Shown here one piece after another: positions 17,695 to 26,873 of a stretch of 64,000 nucleotides of DNA. Both the position numbers and the translations under genes were made by a program. The stretch comes from Hyphomonas sp. Mor2 (lineage in GTDB: Bacteria; Pseudomonadota; Alphaproteobacteria; Caulobacterales; Hyphomonadaceae), in the NCBI RefSeq assembly GCF_001854405.1, contig NZ_CP017718.1, forward strand, positions 2,356,001 through 2,420,000, given 5' to 3'. The notes beneath the pieces were generated by a model, which had not been told where the DNA came from, did not search any database, and saw nothing but the letters and a program-made list of their open reading frames with translations. The stretch's first letter is position 1, and each line of letters begins with the position of its first letter.

Positions 17695-17757
17695 GTATTG
17701 CTCCTGTCCGCTGCGAGCCGCATCGCAGCATACACTTTTTATCCCGTTAAAGCCGGA

Positions 17758-19581
17758 TCAATCCTGATCTGCTTTCTCCGCTGCCTCATTGAGACGCGCT
17801 GTGCGAGCCCTTCTCTCTGATACTAAACGGTGCCGGTAACGCGCATCTTCCGGCGTTGCAAAAGCTTCGCCAGAATTGCGGCCGGACCCATCCGTACCTT
17901 CCGGGCGTGCATACTGTTCCAGGGCGATCAGCCATTCCCGTTCCTCTGGCCCGCCTCGGGCAATCTCTGGGGTGTCGGGATAAGTTGTTAGCAGTTCTGC
18001 AGCGCGCGATTTTCCAAGGCTCTCTAAATGGTCACTGAGTCCCTTGCGGTCAACACCTGATTCTGCAGTATTTTGGCTGATCAGGGCGTCGCGAATGGCG
18101 GAAACATCCGGGTCTGGCAAATCTGCAACAGCCAGGGCCTCAAATCCGATCTCGGCAAGGTGGTGATGATCCACCGCCCGCACAACCAGACCGAGCCCTC
18201 TTGTCTTGGCGGGCGCGCCGCCTCGTAGGGACGCGTCCAGCAATTTGCCACCACGTGTGGGGACCCGACCGCCGCTACGCCCCGCCGACCTCAATTGCCA
18301 GAGATAGTCCCGCATCCGAGATTTCAGTTCGCGTTCATAGGCTGACTTGACTGCGCTGTGTTGGATCGCGCTGGCAGCTTGCATCAGGCGCTGTTCGAGG
18401 CCCGCCTGACGCTCCGGTGTATCGACGGCTTCGGCATCGCGTTCGCGCCGCCAGAGCACCTCGACCAGCGGCAAGGCATTGTCCAGCAGCGTGCCCATTG
18501 CTCCTGGGCCGCGCTCGCGGATGAGATCGTCCGGATCCATGCCATCAGAGAGCAGGCAGAAAAACACGCTACGTCCCGGCTGAAGACCAGGCAGCGCTCG
18601 CTCGATCGAGCGATACGCGGCGCCGAGGCCGGCGCGGTCGCCATCGAAACACAGGACTGGCTCCGGCCCGGCGCGCCAAAGCAGACCGAGTTGGTCCTCT
18701 GTGAGGGCCGTCCCCAGCGGCGCCACTGCGTGACCGAAACCCGCTTCGCACAGGGCAATGACGTCCATATAGCCCTCGCAGACAATCAGTCCGCCTTCCT
18801 CCGTGCCGCCAAAAGCTTCGCGCGCGGCCTTGTAGCGATAAAGCACCCGCGATTTGTGGAAGAGCGGTGTATCCGAAGAGTTGAGATATTTCGGCTTGGC
18901 GTCAGGCTGCAACGCGCGGCCACCAAAGGCGATGACCTGACCGCGCGCATCCTCGATCGGAAACATCAGTCGGCCACGGAAGCGATCATAAGGATCGCCG
19001 CCGCCATCTTTCTCGACGGCGAGTCCCGCCTCGATGATTTCGCTTTGGGAGAAACCCTTTGATCGGAGGTATTCGAACGTCTGGCGCCAATCGTCCGGGC
19101 TGTAGCCCAGTCGATACTTGCCCCAGCTGTTTGGCTTGAGCCCCCGTCCTTCCAGATAGGTCCGCGCTTCTGTCCCCTCGCTCGCCCGCAAACGTTCCTC
19201 ATAGAAGGCTGCGGCGGCTTCACAGGCTGCGATCAGGCGCAGGCGACGGTCATACTGTTCCTGACTTTCCGGCGTTGCCTTGGGCAGCTGCATCCCGGCC
19301 TCGTCGGCGAGCTTTTCCACCGCTTCCATGAAGGACAGACGCTCGGTCTCCATGACAAAGGAAATCACGTCGCCCCCAATCCCGGAGGAGAAGCACTTGA
19401 AGATCTTCTTCTGGTCGTTGACGTAGAAACTGGGAGTCTTCTCATTGGTGAAGGGCGACAGGCCGACCCATTCCTTGCCCTGCTTTTTCAGCTTCACCTT
19501 ACGGCCAATCACATCAGACGGGCGAATGCGGGCTTTCAGCTCGTCAACAAAACCGTCAGGGATGCGAATAGGGGCGCTCAT
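17758..19581 (-). CDS. dnaG: DNA primase with a degenerate zinc-binding domain
   Basis: A 607-residue primase that makes RNA primers at the replication fork. The TOPRIM core is clear: LIVCEGYMDVIALCEAG and CFDGDRAGLGAAYRS. The N-terminal CHC2 zinc domain keeps its frame (NEKTPSFYVNDQKK) but loses ligands: the usual CPFH is SPFT (Ser42, Thr45) and CFGC is CFSS (Cys63, Ser66). Three of four zinc ligands are therefore gone. The C-terminal helicase-binding part is present but diverged. It is upstream of rpoD in the usual order. Confidence 0.95.
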   Translation of the reverse strand: MSAPIRIPDGFVDELKARIRPSDVIGRKVKLKKQGKEWVGLSPFTNEKTPSFYVNDQKKIFKCFSSGIGGDVISFVMETERLSFMEAVEKLADEAGMQLPKATPESQEQYDRRLRLIAACEAAAAFYEERLRASEGTEARTYLEGRGLKPNSWGKYRLGYSPDDWRQTFEYLRSKGFSQSEIIEAGLAVEKDGGGDPYDRFRGRLMFPIEDARGQVIAFGGRALQPDAKPKYLNSSDTPLFHKSRVLYRYKAAREAFGGTEEGGLIVCEGYMDVIALCEAGFGHAVAPLGTALTEDQLGLLWRAGPEPVLCFDGDRAGLGAAYRSIERALPGLQPGRSVFFCLLSDGMDPDDLIRERGPGAMGTLLDNALPLVEVLWRRERDAEAVDTPERQAGLEQRLMQAASAIQHSAVKSAYERELKSRMRDYLWQLRSAGRSGGRVPTRGGKLLDASLRGGAPAKTRGLGLVVRAVDHHHLAEIGFEALAVADLPDPDVSAIRDALISQNTAESGVDRKGLSDHLESLGKSRAAELLTTYPDTPEIARGGPEEREWLIALEQYARPEGTDGSGRNSGEAFATPEDARYRHRLVSERRARTARLNEAAEKADQD

Positions 19582-19785
19582 AGAGCTTCTATAGCCCGGA
19601 GCGAAGCGGTTGTGTTAACAATTCGCATTGCTTTTTTTGGGCCAGATGACGCATTTTTCATCTCAATCACGCGAACGGGTCCCCTAAAAATACCACAAAA
19701 TCCGCCTGTTCGATCAAATTTCACAGGTCCTGGAAACCGTATTCTAGTTTGCCCGCGATAATGTCCGTTCGTGGTGGAAAATTGC

Positions 19786-20544
19786 GTGAAACAGAAGAAC
19801 GAAATTCGATCTGTACCGAGCGAACGGGAGTTTGCATCGAACCTGATTATGGTCGCCGCGATCATGCTCGTGATCGCGACTGTGATTGCTGTCGCCACAA
19901 CCTGGTACACAACCCGCCATTATGAGCCGCAGATTCATCATCGTGCCTTGCGCACGGCGACCATATTGCCGCTGATCATTGTCCCGCTCTGCACGTCGAT
20001 TGTCGGGTTCCAGAGCATCCTCAACCATCGCCGCATGCTTCGCATCTTCCACCTCGCGCATACGGACGAAATGACCAGCCTCGCCAATCGGCGCGCTTTC
20101 ATGCAGGAGGCCCGGCACCGGTTCCATTCGATTGACCTCGAATATCATGGCTTGTCGATCTTCATCATCGATCTCGACCACTTCAAGAAGGTCAATGATG
20201 CCTATGGCCACGAAGCGGGCGATGAAGTCCTCATCCACGCCTCACAGCAAATTGTTCAAGCTCTGCCGGAAGACGCCATGGTCGCGCGGCTTGGCGGCGA
20301 GGAATTTGCCGTGCTGCTGCCTTATGCCGATATCTCGCAAATCTATCATTATGCCGAGGCGATCCGCCACCGCGTTGCGTCGAAGCCGTGTGCCTACCAG
20401 GAGCACCGGATCCAGGTCTCTGCCAGCGTCGGCGTCGGCATAGCCCATCCGCGCGATGATGTGCGCTCGGTCATGACCCGGGCAGATGACGCCCTCTATG
20501 ACGCCAAGGATGAAGGCCGAAACCGCTTCGTCATCGCCGCTTAG
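19786..20544 (+). CDS. membrane-anchored diguanylate cyclase (GGDEF)
   Basis: A protein of about 252 residues with two N-terminal membrane helices (MVAAIMLVIATVIAVATTW and TILPLIIVPLCTSIVGF) and a cytoplasmic GGDEF domain (about 95-250). The active-site motif is GGEEF, with DLDHFKKVNDAYGHEAGDEVL before it, so cyclic di-GMP synthesis is likely. The product-inhibition motif RxxD, normally just before GGEEF, is absent. There is no ATG near the N-terminus; GTGs at 19771, 19774 and 19786 are options, and the last has GGTGGA upstream. The gene interrupts the common yqeY-dnaG order. Confidence 0.88.
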   Translation: MKQKNEIRSVPSEREFASNLIMVAAIMLVIATVIAVATTWYTTRHYEPQIHHRALRTATILPLIIVPLCTSIVGFQSILNHRRMLRIFHLAHTDEMTSLANRRAFMQEARHRFHSIDLEYHGLSIFIIDLDHFKKVNDAYGHEAGDEVLIHASQQIVQALPEDAMVARLGGEEFAVLLPYADISQIYHYAEAIRHRVASKPCAYQEHRIQVSASVGVGIAHPRDDVRSVMTRADDALYDAKDEGRNRFVIAA

Positions 20545-21803
20545 GGCGCGTCGGTTGCGCTGATCTCCGGCTCGGCTGACCCCGTTTCTTTGACCACAAA
20601 CCAAGCCGCCAGTGCTTTGTACAGATCGAAGCTCTGGTCATCATGTTCGCGCACATAGCCTTCCGGCCAAGCGCTTGAACGAGCCACGACAATGTCATTG
20701 TCGCGGTCGACATAGAGGGTCTGACCATTGGCGCCAGACGCGGTGAATGTTCCATCCGCATAGGTCCACCAATGCCAGGCATAACCGCGATTGGGATTGG
20801 TATGAACGATTCCCGGGAGCAAATGCGGTTCATCCGAGACGGTGGCGCGGTTGACCCAATCGAATGGCAGGATCTGTTCGCCATTCCAGGCCCCGCCTTG
20901 CTCGATGAACAATCCGAAGCGGGCCCAGTCGCGCAGGGCGGCGTTGAACATCGCCCCACCCACTTCAGCGCCGTCGGCCCCGGCCGCATCGATGATCCAG
21001 CCCGCATCATGTTCCATGCCCAGCGGCCGCCAGATCTTTTGCTCCAGATAATCAGCAGCATTCATCCCGGTCGCGCGGCGGACCAGCTCCAGCAAAACCT
21101 GGCTCTCCGCTGTGTTGTAATTGAACTTGGTACCGGGCTCAAACTCTCGCGGGTAGCGGATTGCAAGGTCGAATGACGGGGCCTGACCGGTGACCACGCT
21201 TTTGGTCAAGAACTCGACCGTATCGTCCAACTTGCCTTCCCACAGGTCGGGGTCGTAGCGAATGCCGGATGACATTTGCAGCGCCTGTTTGATGGTCACG
21301 CCATCATAGGCTGTGCCTACCACTTCAGGCAGATACTTAGACAAGGGATCGTCAACGCTTTCAATCTTGCCGTCCGCAACCGCCACCCCGACCAGAGTCG
21401 ACGTGATCGACTTGACCAGCGACCAGGTGGTGAAGCGCGTTCCAGCATCGGCCCCACGGCCATAGCTCTCATGAACGATGCGGCCATCGTGGATAATGAT
21501 CAGGCCGGACGTTTCCATATCTGTATAGAGCTCTGCGAGCGTACGGGTCTGGCCGCCATGCTCGTAGGTAAACCCATCGAGAGCGCCCTCGACAGCGGGC
21601 AATGGCGTCGAAGCTTCGGGTCCCGATACGGTCCGCGTCGGATAGAGCTCACTGGCATTTTGGAAGAAATAATCCTGATCACCTTCAAACGCCTGCGCTC
21701 GGGCGATGACATCATTGGGAGGCGGCACAAACCGCGTATAGGCGAACACACCCAAGACAGCGCCCAGGACAAGGGCAGCAACCGCAATCAAAATCGACTT
21801 CAT
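20541..21803 (-). CDS. serine hydrolase, class C beta-lactamase family
   Basis: A 420-residue protein with an N-terminal membrane anchor or signal (LIAVAALVLGAVLGVFAYTRFV). The catalytic SxxK motif is SLVK in TTWSLVKSITSTLVGVA, and the YxN-type motif is YNTAES. Such proteins act as esterases, peptidases or penicillin-binding-like enzymes in the periplasm; true beta-lactamase activity is not implied. The end overlaps the convergent cyclase gene by four bases. Substrate unknown. Confidence 0.85.
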   Translation of the reverse strand: MKSILIAVAALVLGAVLGVFAYTRFVPPPNDVIARAQAFEGDQDYFFQNASELYPTRTVSGPEASTPLPAVEGALDGFTYEHGGQTRTLAELYTDMETSGLIIIHDGRIVHESYGRGADAGTRFTTWSLVKSITSTLVGVAVADGKIESVDDPLSKYLPEVVGTAYDGVTIKQALQMSSGIRYDPDLWEGKLDDTVEFLTKSVVTGQAPSFDLAIRYPREFEPGTKFNYNTAESQVLLELVRRATGMNAADYLEQKIWRPLGMEHDAGWIIDAAGADGAEVGGAMFNAALRDWARFGLFIEQGGAWNGEQILPFDWVNRATVSDEPHLLPGIVHTNPNRGYAWHWWTYADGTFTASGANGQTLYVDRDNDIVVARSSAWPEGYVREHDDQSFDLYKALAAWFVVKETGSAEPEISATDAP

Positions 21804-21857
21804 GACAAGTCTCCCGCAACCTTGGCGAGAGAGATGCCCTGAAATTTAGGGGTTCGT

Positions 21858-22346
21858 CTAGCCTATCGCCGCGCGAACAGCCTTGCTGGCTGGACCACAC
21901 TCGATCCGTCCAGGGTACTTCTGTCGCAAAGCGGTCATGCAGCGACCGACATCTTTGAGCTTACGGGCCTGCAATTGCGTCACCACTTCAGCAGCAGCGG
22001 ATTGCAGAGCGTCACCAGACAGGGGTTCGGGCAGGAAACTCAGGATGATTTCAAGTTCTTCGCGCTCACGCTCGGCGTCGGCGATACGACCTGCATCGTC
22101 AAATTGCTTGATCGAGGTCTCGCGTTGCGCCGCCATCGTTTCCAGCAAGTCTTCAATGACTTCGTTATCACAGCCGGAGCACTTACCCCGTTTGCGCGCG
22201 ATCACATCGCGATCATCCATGGCACACTTGATCAATCGCAGAGTTTGCGCCTCGACACCGCAAGAATCCTCGGATTCGGCCTGTAACAAGGCCGCATCGA
22301 TGCGGTTACGAAGTGTGATATGGATGGTTTGATCCATCTGACCCAT
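21858..22346 (-). CDS. yqeY: GatB/YqeY domain protein with CxxC motif
   Basis: A 162-residue all-helical protein of the YqeY family, related to the tRNA-binding tail of GatB. EDLLETMAAQRETSIKQFDDAGR and EREELEIILSFLPEPLSGDAL are clear family blocks. The loop before the first block, usually GDGIS-like, reads GKCSGCDNE, adding a CxxC pair; three or more further cysteines are scattered. It is divergent from carA, an arrangement common in alphaproteobacteria near dnaG and rpoD. Exact function unknown. Confidence 0.85.
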   Translation of the reverse strand: MGQMDQTIHITLRNRIDAALLQAESEDSCGVEAQTLRLIKCAMDDRDVIARKRGKCSGCDNEVIEDLLETMAAQRETSIKQFDDAGRIADAEREREELEIILSFLPEPLSGDALQSAAAEVVTQLQARKLKDVGRCMTALRQKYPGRIECGPASKAVRAAIG

Positions 22347-22388
22347 ATTTGACGCCTCAAAAGCCTCATTTTTATGCGCCGAATCCGC

Positions 22389-22417
22389 TTGACGGCTCGG
22401 CCCGCAACACTCTATCA
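22389..22417 (+). promoter_or_regulatory. candidate carA promoter
   Basis: TTGACG (22389-22394) and CTATCA (22412-22417) are 17 bases apart. Downstream, TGGAC (22452-22456) and GTCCA (22464-22468) can form a small leader hairpin before the ATG at 22494. No attenuator T-run is seen. Confidence 0.4.
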
Positions 22418-22493
22418 GCCACCCGTTTGCCCCAAAATCATTAAGGCAAAGTGGACCTCAAGAGTCCAGCGAAGTCGCGGAGATAAGCGTAAG

Positions 22494-23663
22494 ATGGACA
22501 AAAATCAATCCAACTTTGCCAGCCAGGCTACCGGCGCCCTCGCCTTGGCGGATGGGACAGTATTCCTAGGAACGGGCTCAGGTGCAGTAGGTACGGCGGT
22601 CGGAGAGCTGTGCTTCAACACGGCCATGACCGGATATCAGGAGATTCTGACAGATCCGTCATATGCTAAACAAGTGGTCCTGTTTACCTTTCCGCACATC
22701 GGAAATGTGGGTGCGAACCCGGAAGATCACGAAGAATCGAGCGAAAATGCCGCCAAAGCCGCTGTTGGAACAGTTTTTCGCGAATCTATCACACCGCCGT
22801 CAAACTGGCGCGCCGACGATCATTTTGACGCCTGGCTCGCCAAAAAAGGCATTGTCGGCCTCTCGGGCGTCGACACCCGCGCTCTGACACGCCTGATCCG
22901 CGAAAAAGGCATGCAGAAATGCGCCATCCAATATGCGCCCGATGGCGATATCGACACGGCGTCGCTCATCAAGGCCGCAAAGGCCTGGGAAGGCCTGGAG
23001 GCGGCGGATCTGGCGGCCAATGTTGATGCGGATGCGGCCTATGACCATTCTGAGCGCCTGTGGGACCTGGGAACGGGCTTCGCCGGCGATAGCAGCGGCG
23101 AGAAACATGTCGTCGTCGTGGATTTCGGCGTGAAGAAAAACATTCTTCGCAACCTGGCCGAAGTCGGTATTCGCGCGACCGTTGTGAACGGAGACACCAC
23201 GTTCGACGCGATTGCTGCCCTCAACCCCGATGGCGTTGTGCTGTCAAACGGCCCAGGCGATCCTGCGGCGACGTTTGAACGGTCCGGCAAAATGCTGAAA
23301 GCCCTTGTCGAGAGCGGGCTGCCCATCCTCGGAATCTGCCTCGGCCATCAATTGCTGGCCCTCACGCTTGGGGCGAAGACGATGAAGATGGAGCAAGGCC
23401 ATCATGGCGCCAACCATCCGGTCAAGGACCTGGCGACTGGCAAAGTCGAAATTGTCTCTATGAATCATGGATTTACTGTCGACGTGGCGACGCTACCCAA
23501 AGGTGTTGAGGAAAGCCATCGCTCTCTGTTTGACGGCACAAATTCGGGCCTGAAAGTGGCCGGCAAACCGATCATCTCGGTCCAGCATCACCCGGAAGCG
23601 AGTCCTGGTCCGCAGGACAGTTTCTATTTGTTCAAGCGCTTCGCCGATCTGATGGACGCTTAA
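22494..23663 (+). CDS. carA: carbamoyl-phosphate synthase small subunit
   Basis: A 389-residue glutaminase subunit that feeds ammonia to CarB for carbamoyl phosphate, used for arginine and pyrimidines. The N-terminal domain begins [17 protein letters not shown], and the GATase domain has VLSNGPGDP, the nucleophile Cys in GICLGHQLL and the His/Glu pair in [13 protein letters not shown] lies upstream of ATG 22494; a longer frame from 22374 is not supported. carB is not in this window. Confidence 0.96.
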   Translation: MDKNQSNFASQATGALALADGTVFLGTGSGAVGTAVGELCFNTAMTGYQEILTDPSYAKQVVLFTFPHIGNVGANPEDHEESSENAAKAAVGTVFRESITPPSNWRADDHFDAWLAKKGIVGLSGVDTRALTRLIREKGMQKCAIQYAPDGDIDTASLIKAAKAWEGLEAADLAANVDADAAYDHSERLWDLGTGFAGDSSGEKHVVVVDFGVKKNILRNLAEVGIRATVVNGDTTFDAIAALNPDGVVLSNGPGDPAATFERSGKMLKALVESGLPILGICLGHQLLALTLGAKTMKMEQGHHGANHPVKDLATGKVEIVSMNHGFTVDVATLPKGVEESHRSLFDGTNSGLKVAGKPIISVQHHPEASPGPQDSFYLFKRFADLMDA

Positions 23664-24250
23664 CGCAGGCTTTTCACGAGCGTTTCAAACGCCTTGTAGA
23701 ATCCCTCCGCCGAGACGCCCTCATCGCCGCGCAGAAGTGCAAACCCGGCCCCGTTGAGCGCGCTTTGCAGCATGATGGCGAGCGGTTCGATATTCTCTGG
23801 CGCCACCAGACCTTTTTTGGACAGGTAGCGCACACCCGCCTGCACATTCTGAATGCCAAGATCGTGATCGCTCTCATACCAGCCCTTCATTCCAAGGACG
23901 GAGGGTCCGTCAATCAGCACAATCTGCTGAAAGTCCTGGCGCGCAACGTATTTCAGATAGGTTCGCGATCCGGCCATGAACGCGGCGTACGGATCGGTCC
24001 GGCTTCGCGCTGCAATCGCCGCGGTGCGGGCTTCGGTGTCCATCTCGACCTGTAACCGGGTCCAGACTTCCCGAAACAGCGCGTCCTTGGTCTTGAAATG
24101 GTGAAACAGGGCCCCCTTGGAAATGTCGAGTTCGGCACAGATATCGGCGATGGACGTATCGGCGTAGCCGCGCATGCCGTACAGACGCGCCGCCACGTCG
24201 AGCAATTGCTCGCGTGTCTTTTCTGCATCAGCTTTCGATCTTCGAGCCAT
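23660..24250 (-). CDS. TetR-family transcriptional regulator
   Basis: A 196-residue repressor-type protein. The N-terminal helix-turn-helix is typical: [44 protein letters not shown]. The C-terminal ligand domain is helical and not diagnostic. Its end overlaps the convergent carA stop by four bases. A perfect 17-bp palindrome lies 28 bases before its start, so self-regulation is likely. No transporter is adjacent, so the ligand cannot be guessed. Confidence 0.9.
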   Translation of the reverse strand: MARRSKADAEKTREQLLDVAARLYGMRGYADTSIADICAELDISKGALFHHFKTKDALFREVWTRLQVEMDTEARTAAIAARSRTDPYAAFMAGSRTYLKYVARQDFQQIVLIDGPSVLGMKGWYESDHDLGIQNVQAGVRYLSKKGLVAPENIEPLAIMLQSALNGAGFALLRGDEGVSAEGFYKAFETLVKSLR

Positions 24251-24277
24251 CAGCCAGCCATTGGTAATTGACGTTTA

Positions 24278-24294
24278 ACATACCGTTGGTATGT
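24278..24294. promoter_or_regulatory. perfect 17-bp palindrome, probable TetR operator
   Basis: ACATACC-GTT-GGTATGT, two perfect seven-base arms around three bases. It overlaps a rightward TTGACG (24268) to ATGTAT (24291) promoter-like pair with a 17-base spacer. Position just upstream of the TetR gene and arm type fit an AcrR-like operator. Confidence 0.65.
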
Positions 24295-24388
24295 ATAACT
24301 TGTACAGAGCCTGCATCGCAGGTGCGCAGATTTGCCAGTACGTACAACTTTTGTTCGTGAGTCGTGGGGACGTAACGCGGACCTGAGG

Positions 24389-24420
24389 AAAGGCCAGACC
24401 GGTTGCCCGGCCTGGCCTTT
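24389..24420. terminator. hairpin terminator, probably for the LolA-like gene
   Basis: AAAGGCCAG (24389-24397) pairs with CTGGCCTTT (24412-24420), with an inner CCGG/CCGG pairing. It is flanked by short T runs on both strands, so it could also work rightward. It lies 24 bases beyond the leftward LolA-like stop. Confidence 0.65.
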
Positions 24421-24443
24421 TCGCATTCTATTCAGCTGCTTTA

Positions 24444-25331
24444 TTAGCGCTCGTCTTCTTCATCCTCCGCCTCGTCGAGGCGGAACAGGCGGGGGTCAAC
24501 GCGAACGTTGGTTTCCACGTCGACCAGATCGACCACCGTGGTCTGCAAATTTCCATCCATGGCCAGCCAGCCCAGCAAGTCATAGCTTTCGGCATCGAAG
24601 ACCATGGTCAGCGTGCCCTCAAGCTCGCCCGTGGCATCACTGACCCGCACGCCGACCCGATCCGCATTTCGCATCACGCTCAACACCTCGACATCCTCAT
24701 CGAATTGCAGATCGGTCGACAGAATCAGTCCCAGTGGCGTCGCGCCGATCGGCACACGGTCAACGGTTTCCAGCTCGCTGTCTTCCATTGCCACCGTGGT
24801 CCCGTCCGAGACAATCAGAATCGGCGTCGGATCGTCATAATCGAACCGCATCCGCCCCGGCCGGCTGAGCGCAAATGTGCCGGTCATGACGCTGCCATCT
24901 GCATTGGTTTGAGCAAAGTTGCCCGTTGCGGTTCTCGCTGAGGACAGCGCCGTGCTGACCTGCCCGAGGATGGCTGGCCATTCCGCTTCTGGCACCTGGC
25001 TCGACCGCACCGTCGGCGCTACCTCAGCTTGAGACTCCGTGATGGCCGGATCGGGGTCAGCCACCGTCGGCAGGTCGACCTCAGGTTCATCGATAATTGC
25101 GTCGACCGGGTCCTCCGAGAGATCGGAGATTGGCTCGGTCGATTCCTCGGTCCCCGCCGTGCGGTTCTGGTCTTCACTTCCGGCTACAGACACAGACGGC
25201 GTCACTGTATCGCCCGGGATGACCGTCTCGGTCGCGGGCTGCGCCTCATCAATGGCAGCCTGTAGACTGACCTGCAAATGCGGGCCAATCGCCAGGGCCA
25301 GAGCGATGGTGGAAATCGCGGCTGATAACAT
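24444..25331 (-). CDS. LolA-like lipoprotein carrier domain protein with acidic linker
   Basis: A 295-residue protein. A hydrophobic N-terminus (MLSAAISTIALALAIG) looks like a weak signal or anchor. An acidic, Thr/Pro-rich linker of about 85 residues follows. The LolA fold occupies roughly residues 118-290: TATGNFAQTNADGSVMTGTFALSRPGRMRFDY is the clearest block. LolA carries lipoproteins from the inner to the outer membrane. The linker makes it longer than usual LolA (about 200 residues), so it may be tethered or a paralogue of the true carrier. Confidence 0.75.
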   Translation of the reverse strand: MLSAAISTIALALAIGPHLQVSLQAAIDEAQPATETVIPGDTVTPSVSVAGSEDQNRTAGTEESTEPISDLSEDPVDAIIDEPEVDLPTVADPDPAITESQAEVAPTVRSSQVPEAEWPAILGQVSTALSSARTATGNFAQTNADGSVMTGTFALSRPGRMRFDYDDPTPILIVSDGTTVAMEDSELETVDRVPIGATPLGLILSTDLQFDEDVEVLSVMRNADRVGVRVSDATGELEGTLTMVFDAESYDLLGWLAMDGNLQTTVVDLVDVETNVRVDPRLFRLDEAEDEEDER

Positions 25332-25471
25332 CGGGACACTCCTGTTTGAGCGTCAGACATAAGCGGTCTTCCGCAACAAAAACAGGGCTGAATCAGGGCA
25401 TTTTGGCCCGGTTTCGTTGCCGGGTGTTCAGGCAGCTGCCATTCAATCAACCTGCAACTGATCGTGTGAGA

Positions 25472-25849
25472 TCAATCCGAGTGCACCCGCTCCACTTCAG
25501 TGACGATATAGGTGAGCGGGTCTTCGCCATGCGAAGCAATGGTCACATACTCTCCGGGTCGAAATTCATGGTCTCCAAGCCGGAAACCGCCCTCGTCCGG
25601 GCCTTCCACATCCTCATCATAATGGAAACGCCATTGATTGCCGCGATGCGTCAGCCAGCCGTCTGCTGTCTCGGCGGGGTCTGGATGGAACCGATCCACC
25701 GTGCATTTGGCCCGCAGCGCACGCCACAATTCAAGATCGATCTTTCCGCCCGCATCCAGCGGCGCGACGAGCACATAGCCTTGTTGGTCATCTCCCTCAG
25801 GAACACCTGGATTACGGGCCAGTCTCAGGACAATTCGTTTCAAAGGCAT
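25472..25849 (-). CDS. conserved hypothetical protein
   Basis: A 125-residue acidic soluble protein without signal peptide. The central HPDPAETADGWLTHRGNQWRFHYDEDVEGPDEGGFRLGDHEF segment and the final YVTIASHGEDPLTYIVTEVE strand suggest a small beta-rich fold. I recognise the general type from alphaproteobacterial genomes but no function. It starts 16 bases after the universal stress protein gene ends, so they may form an operon. Confidence 0.65.
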   Translation of the reverse strand: MPLKRIVLRLARNPGVPEGDDQQGYVLVAPLDAGGKIDLELWRALRAKCTVDRFHPDPAETADGWLTHRGNQWRFHYDEDVEGPDEGGFRLGDHEFRPGEYVTIASHGEDPLTYIVTEVERVHSD

Positions 25850-25864
25850 TGGTCTATCTCTCCT

Positions 25865-26701
25865 CTAATGCGCCAGCGCCAGGGCGGGACCGACTTCGGC
25901 ATTCATCAAGGCCCGGCTGGTGCCGCCAAACAGCATCTGGCCAATCCGGCTATGCCCGTAGGCTCCCATGACGATCGGGCCAGCCTTGTGCGTACCCGCG
26001 ATCTTCAACAGGCCGTCGGAGACTTTCCCGGAGAATGTTTCGACTCTCGCGGTTACCCGCTCATCGTGCAGCCAATCAGACAACGCCTCAGGCGTCGTGA
26101 TTTCAGGGGCCCCGCCCAGTTCGCGGTCCTTGTCCGGATTGTGGGCGACAATGGCTTCGCCCAGCGACTGAATCAGCGGCAGATGCGCCCGCACGGCGCG
26201 CATGGCGCGCGGACTGCCATCCCAGGCGATCACAGCCGGACCCGTCAGTTTTCCCGATGAGGACGCCAAAATCGCGGGCAGTCTCTCTTCCATCAGAGCG
26301 TATTCGAATACCGGGTTCAGCGCATGACCCGACTGAGCCGCTTCGCGCGGGAATACAGTCGCATCGCTCAAAATAGCGTGATTGGCGACCAGGGTCTGAA
26401 CATGCCCGGTTTCGTGCTTGAGATCGGCGTTCAGCCAGCTCCCGGCTTCTGAAACAGCCGACTTGAAGGCCGCATCATAGTCCTTTCGCAGCGTGGTTTG
26501 CGCCGCCGAAACCGCACTGACACCGGACGCGCCAGCCATGACCGCCTCCGCCGAGACGAAATACATGGCCGTATTGGCCGGGTCGGGCATGGCCAGCAAG
26601 CCATCCATTCGCGTAGCAAGCTGTTTTGCAACGGAAATAGATGTCTCAAGATGGGGCACACAACGATCCACATCGCCGCCCAGAACGCACAGAACTGCCA
26701 T
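25865..26701 (-). CDS. universal stress protein (two UspA domains)
   Basis: A 278-residue protein made of two UspA-like halves. The C-terminal half ends with the ATP-binding pattern GAYGHSRIGQMLFGGTSRALMN (G-2x-G-9x-G-S/T). The N-terminal half keeps the fold but its nucleotide loop is degenerate. Such tandem proteins support survival under starvation or oxidative stress. A good AGGAAAAGGAG-like purine run lies just upstream of ATG 26701. Confidence 0.87.
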   Translation of the reverse strand: MAVLCVLGGDVDRCVPHLETSISVAKQLATRMDGLLAMPDPANTAMYFVSAEAVMAGASGVSAVSAAQTTLRKDYDAAFKSAVSEAGSWLNADLKHETGHVQTLVANHAILSDATVFPREAAQSGHALNPVFEYALMEERLPAILASSSGKLTGPAVIAWDGSPRAMRAVRAHLPLIQSLGEAIVAHNPDKDRELGGAPEITTPEALSDWLHDERVTARVETFSGKVSDGLLKIAGTHKAGPIVMGAYGHSRIGQMLFGGTSRALMNAEVGPALALAH

Positions 26702-26873
26702 AGTTTCGCTCCTTTTCCTCTCTTGAATCAGGTAGGAACGCGCCCGTAATGGCGAAATAAGGGGAAATACTTGCTCATCGCCGACGGATCAGATGATCCA
26801 CAACGTTTCCAATAATTCACTTGGAAAAATTGAGTCGTAATGGCGTGTTCAATTTGAAGCTGGGAGTTTATCC

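Noticed and set aside
19591-19606. CtrA-like TTAA half-site upstream of dnaG
   Set aside because: Only one TTAA is present; the second half does not follow at N7.
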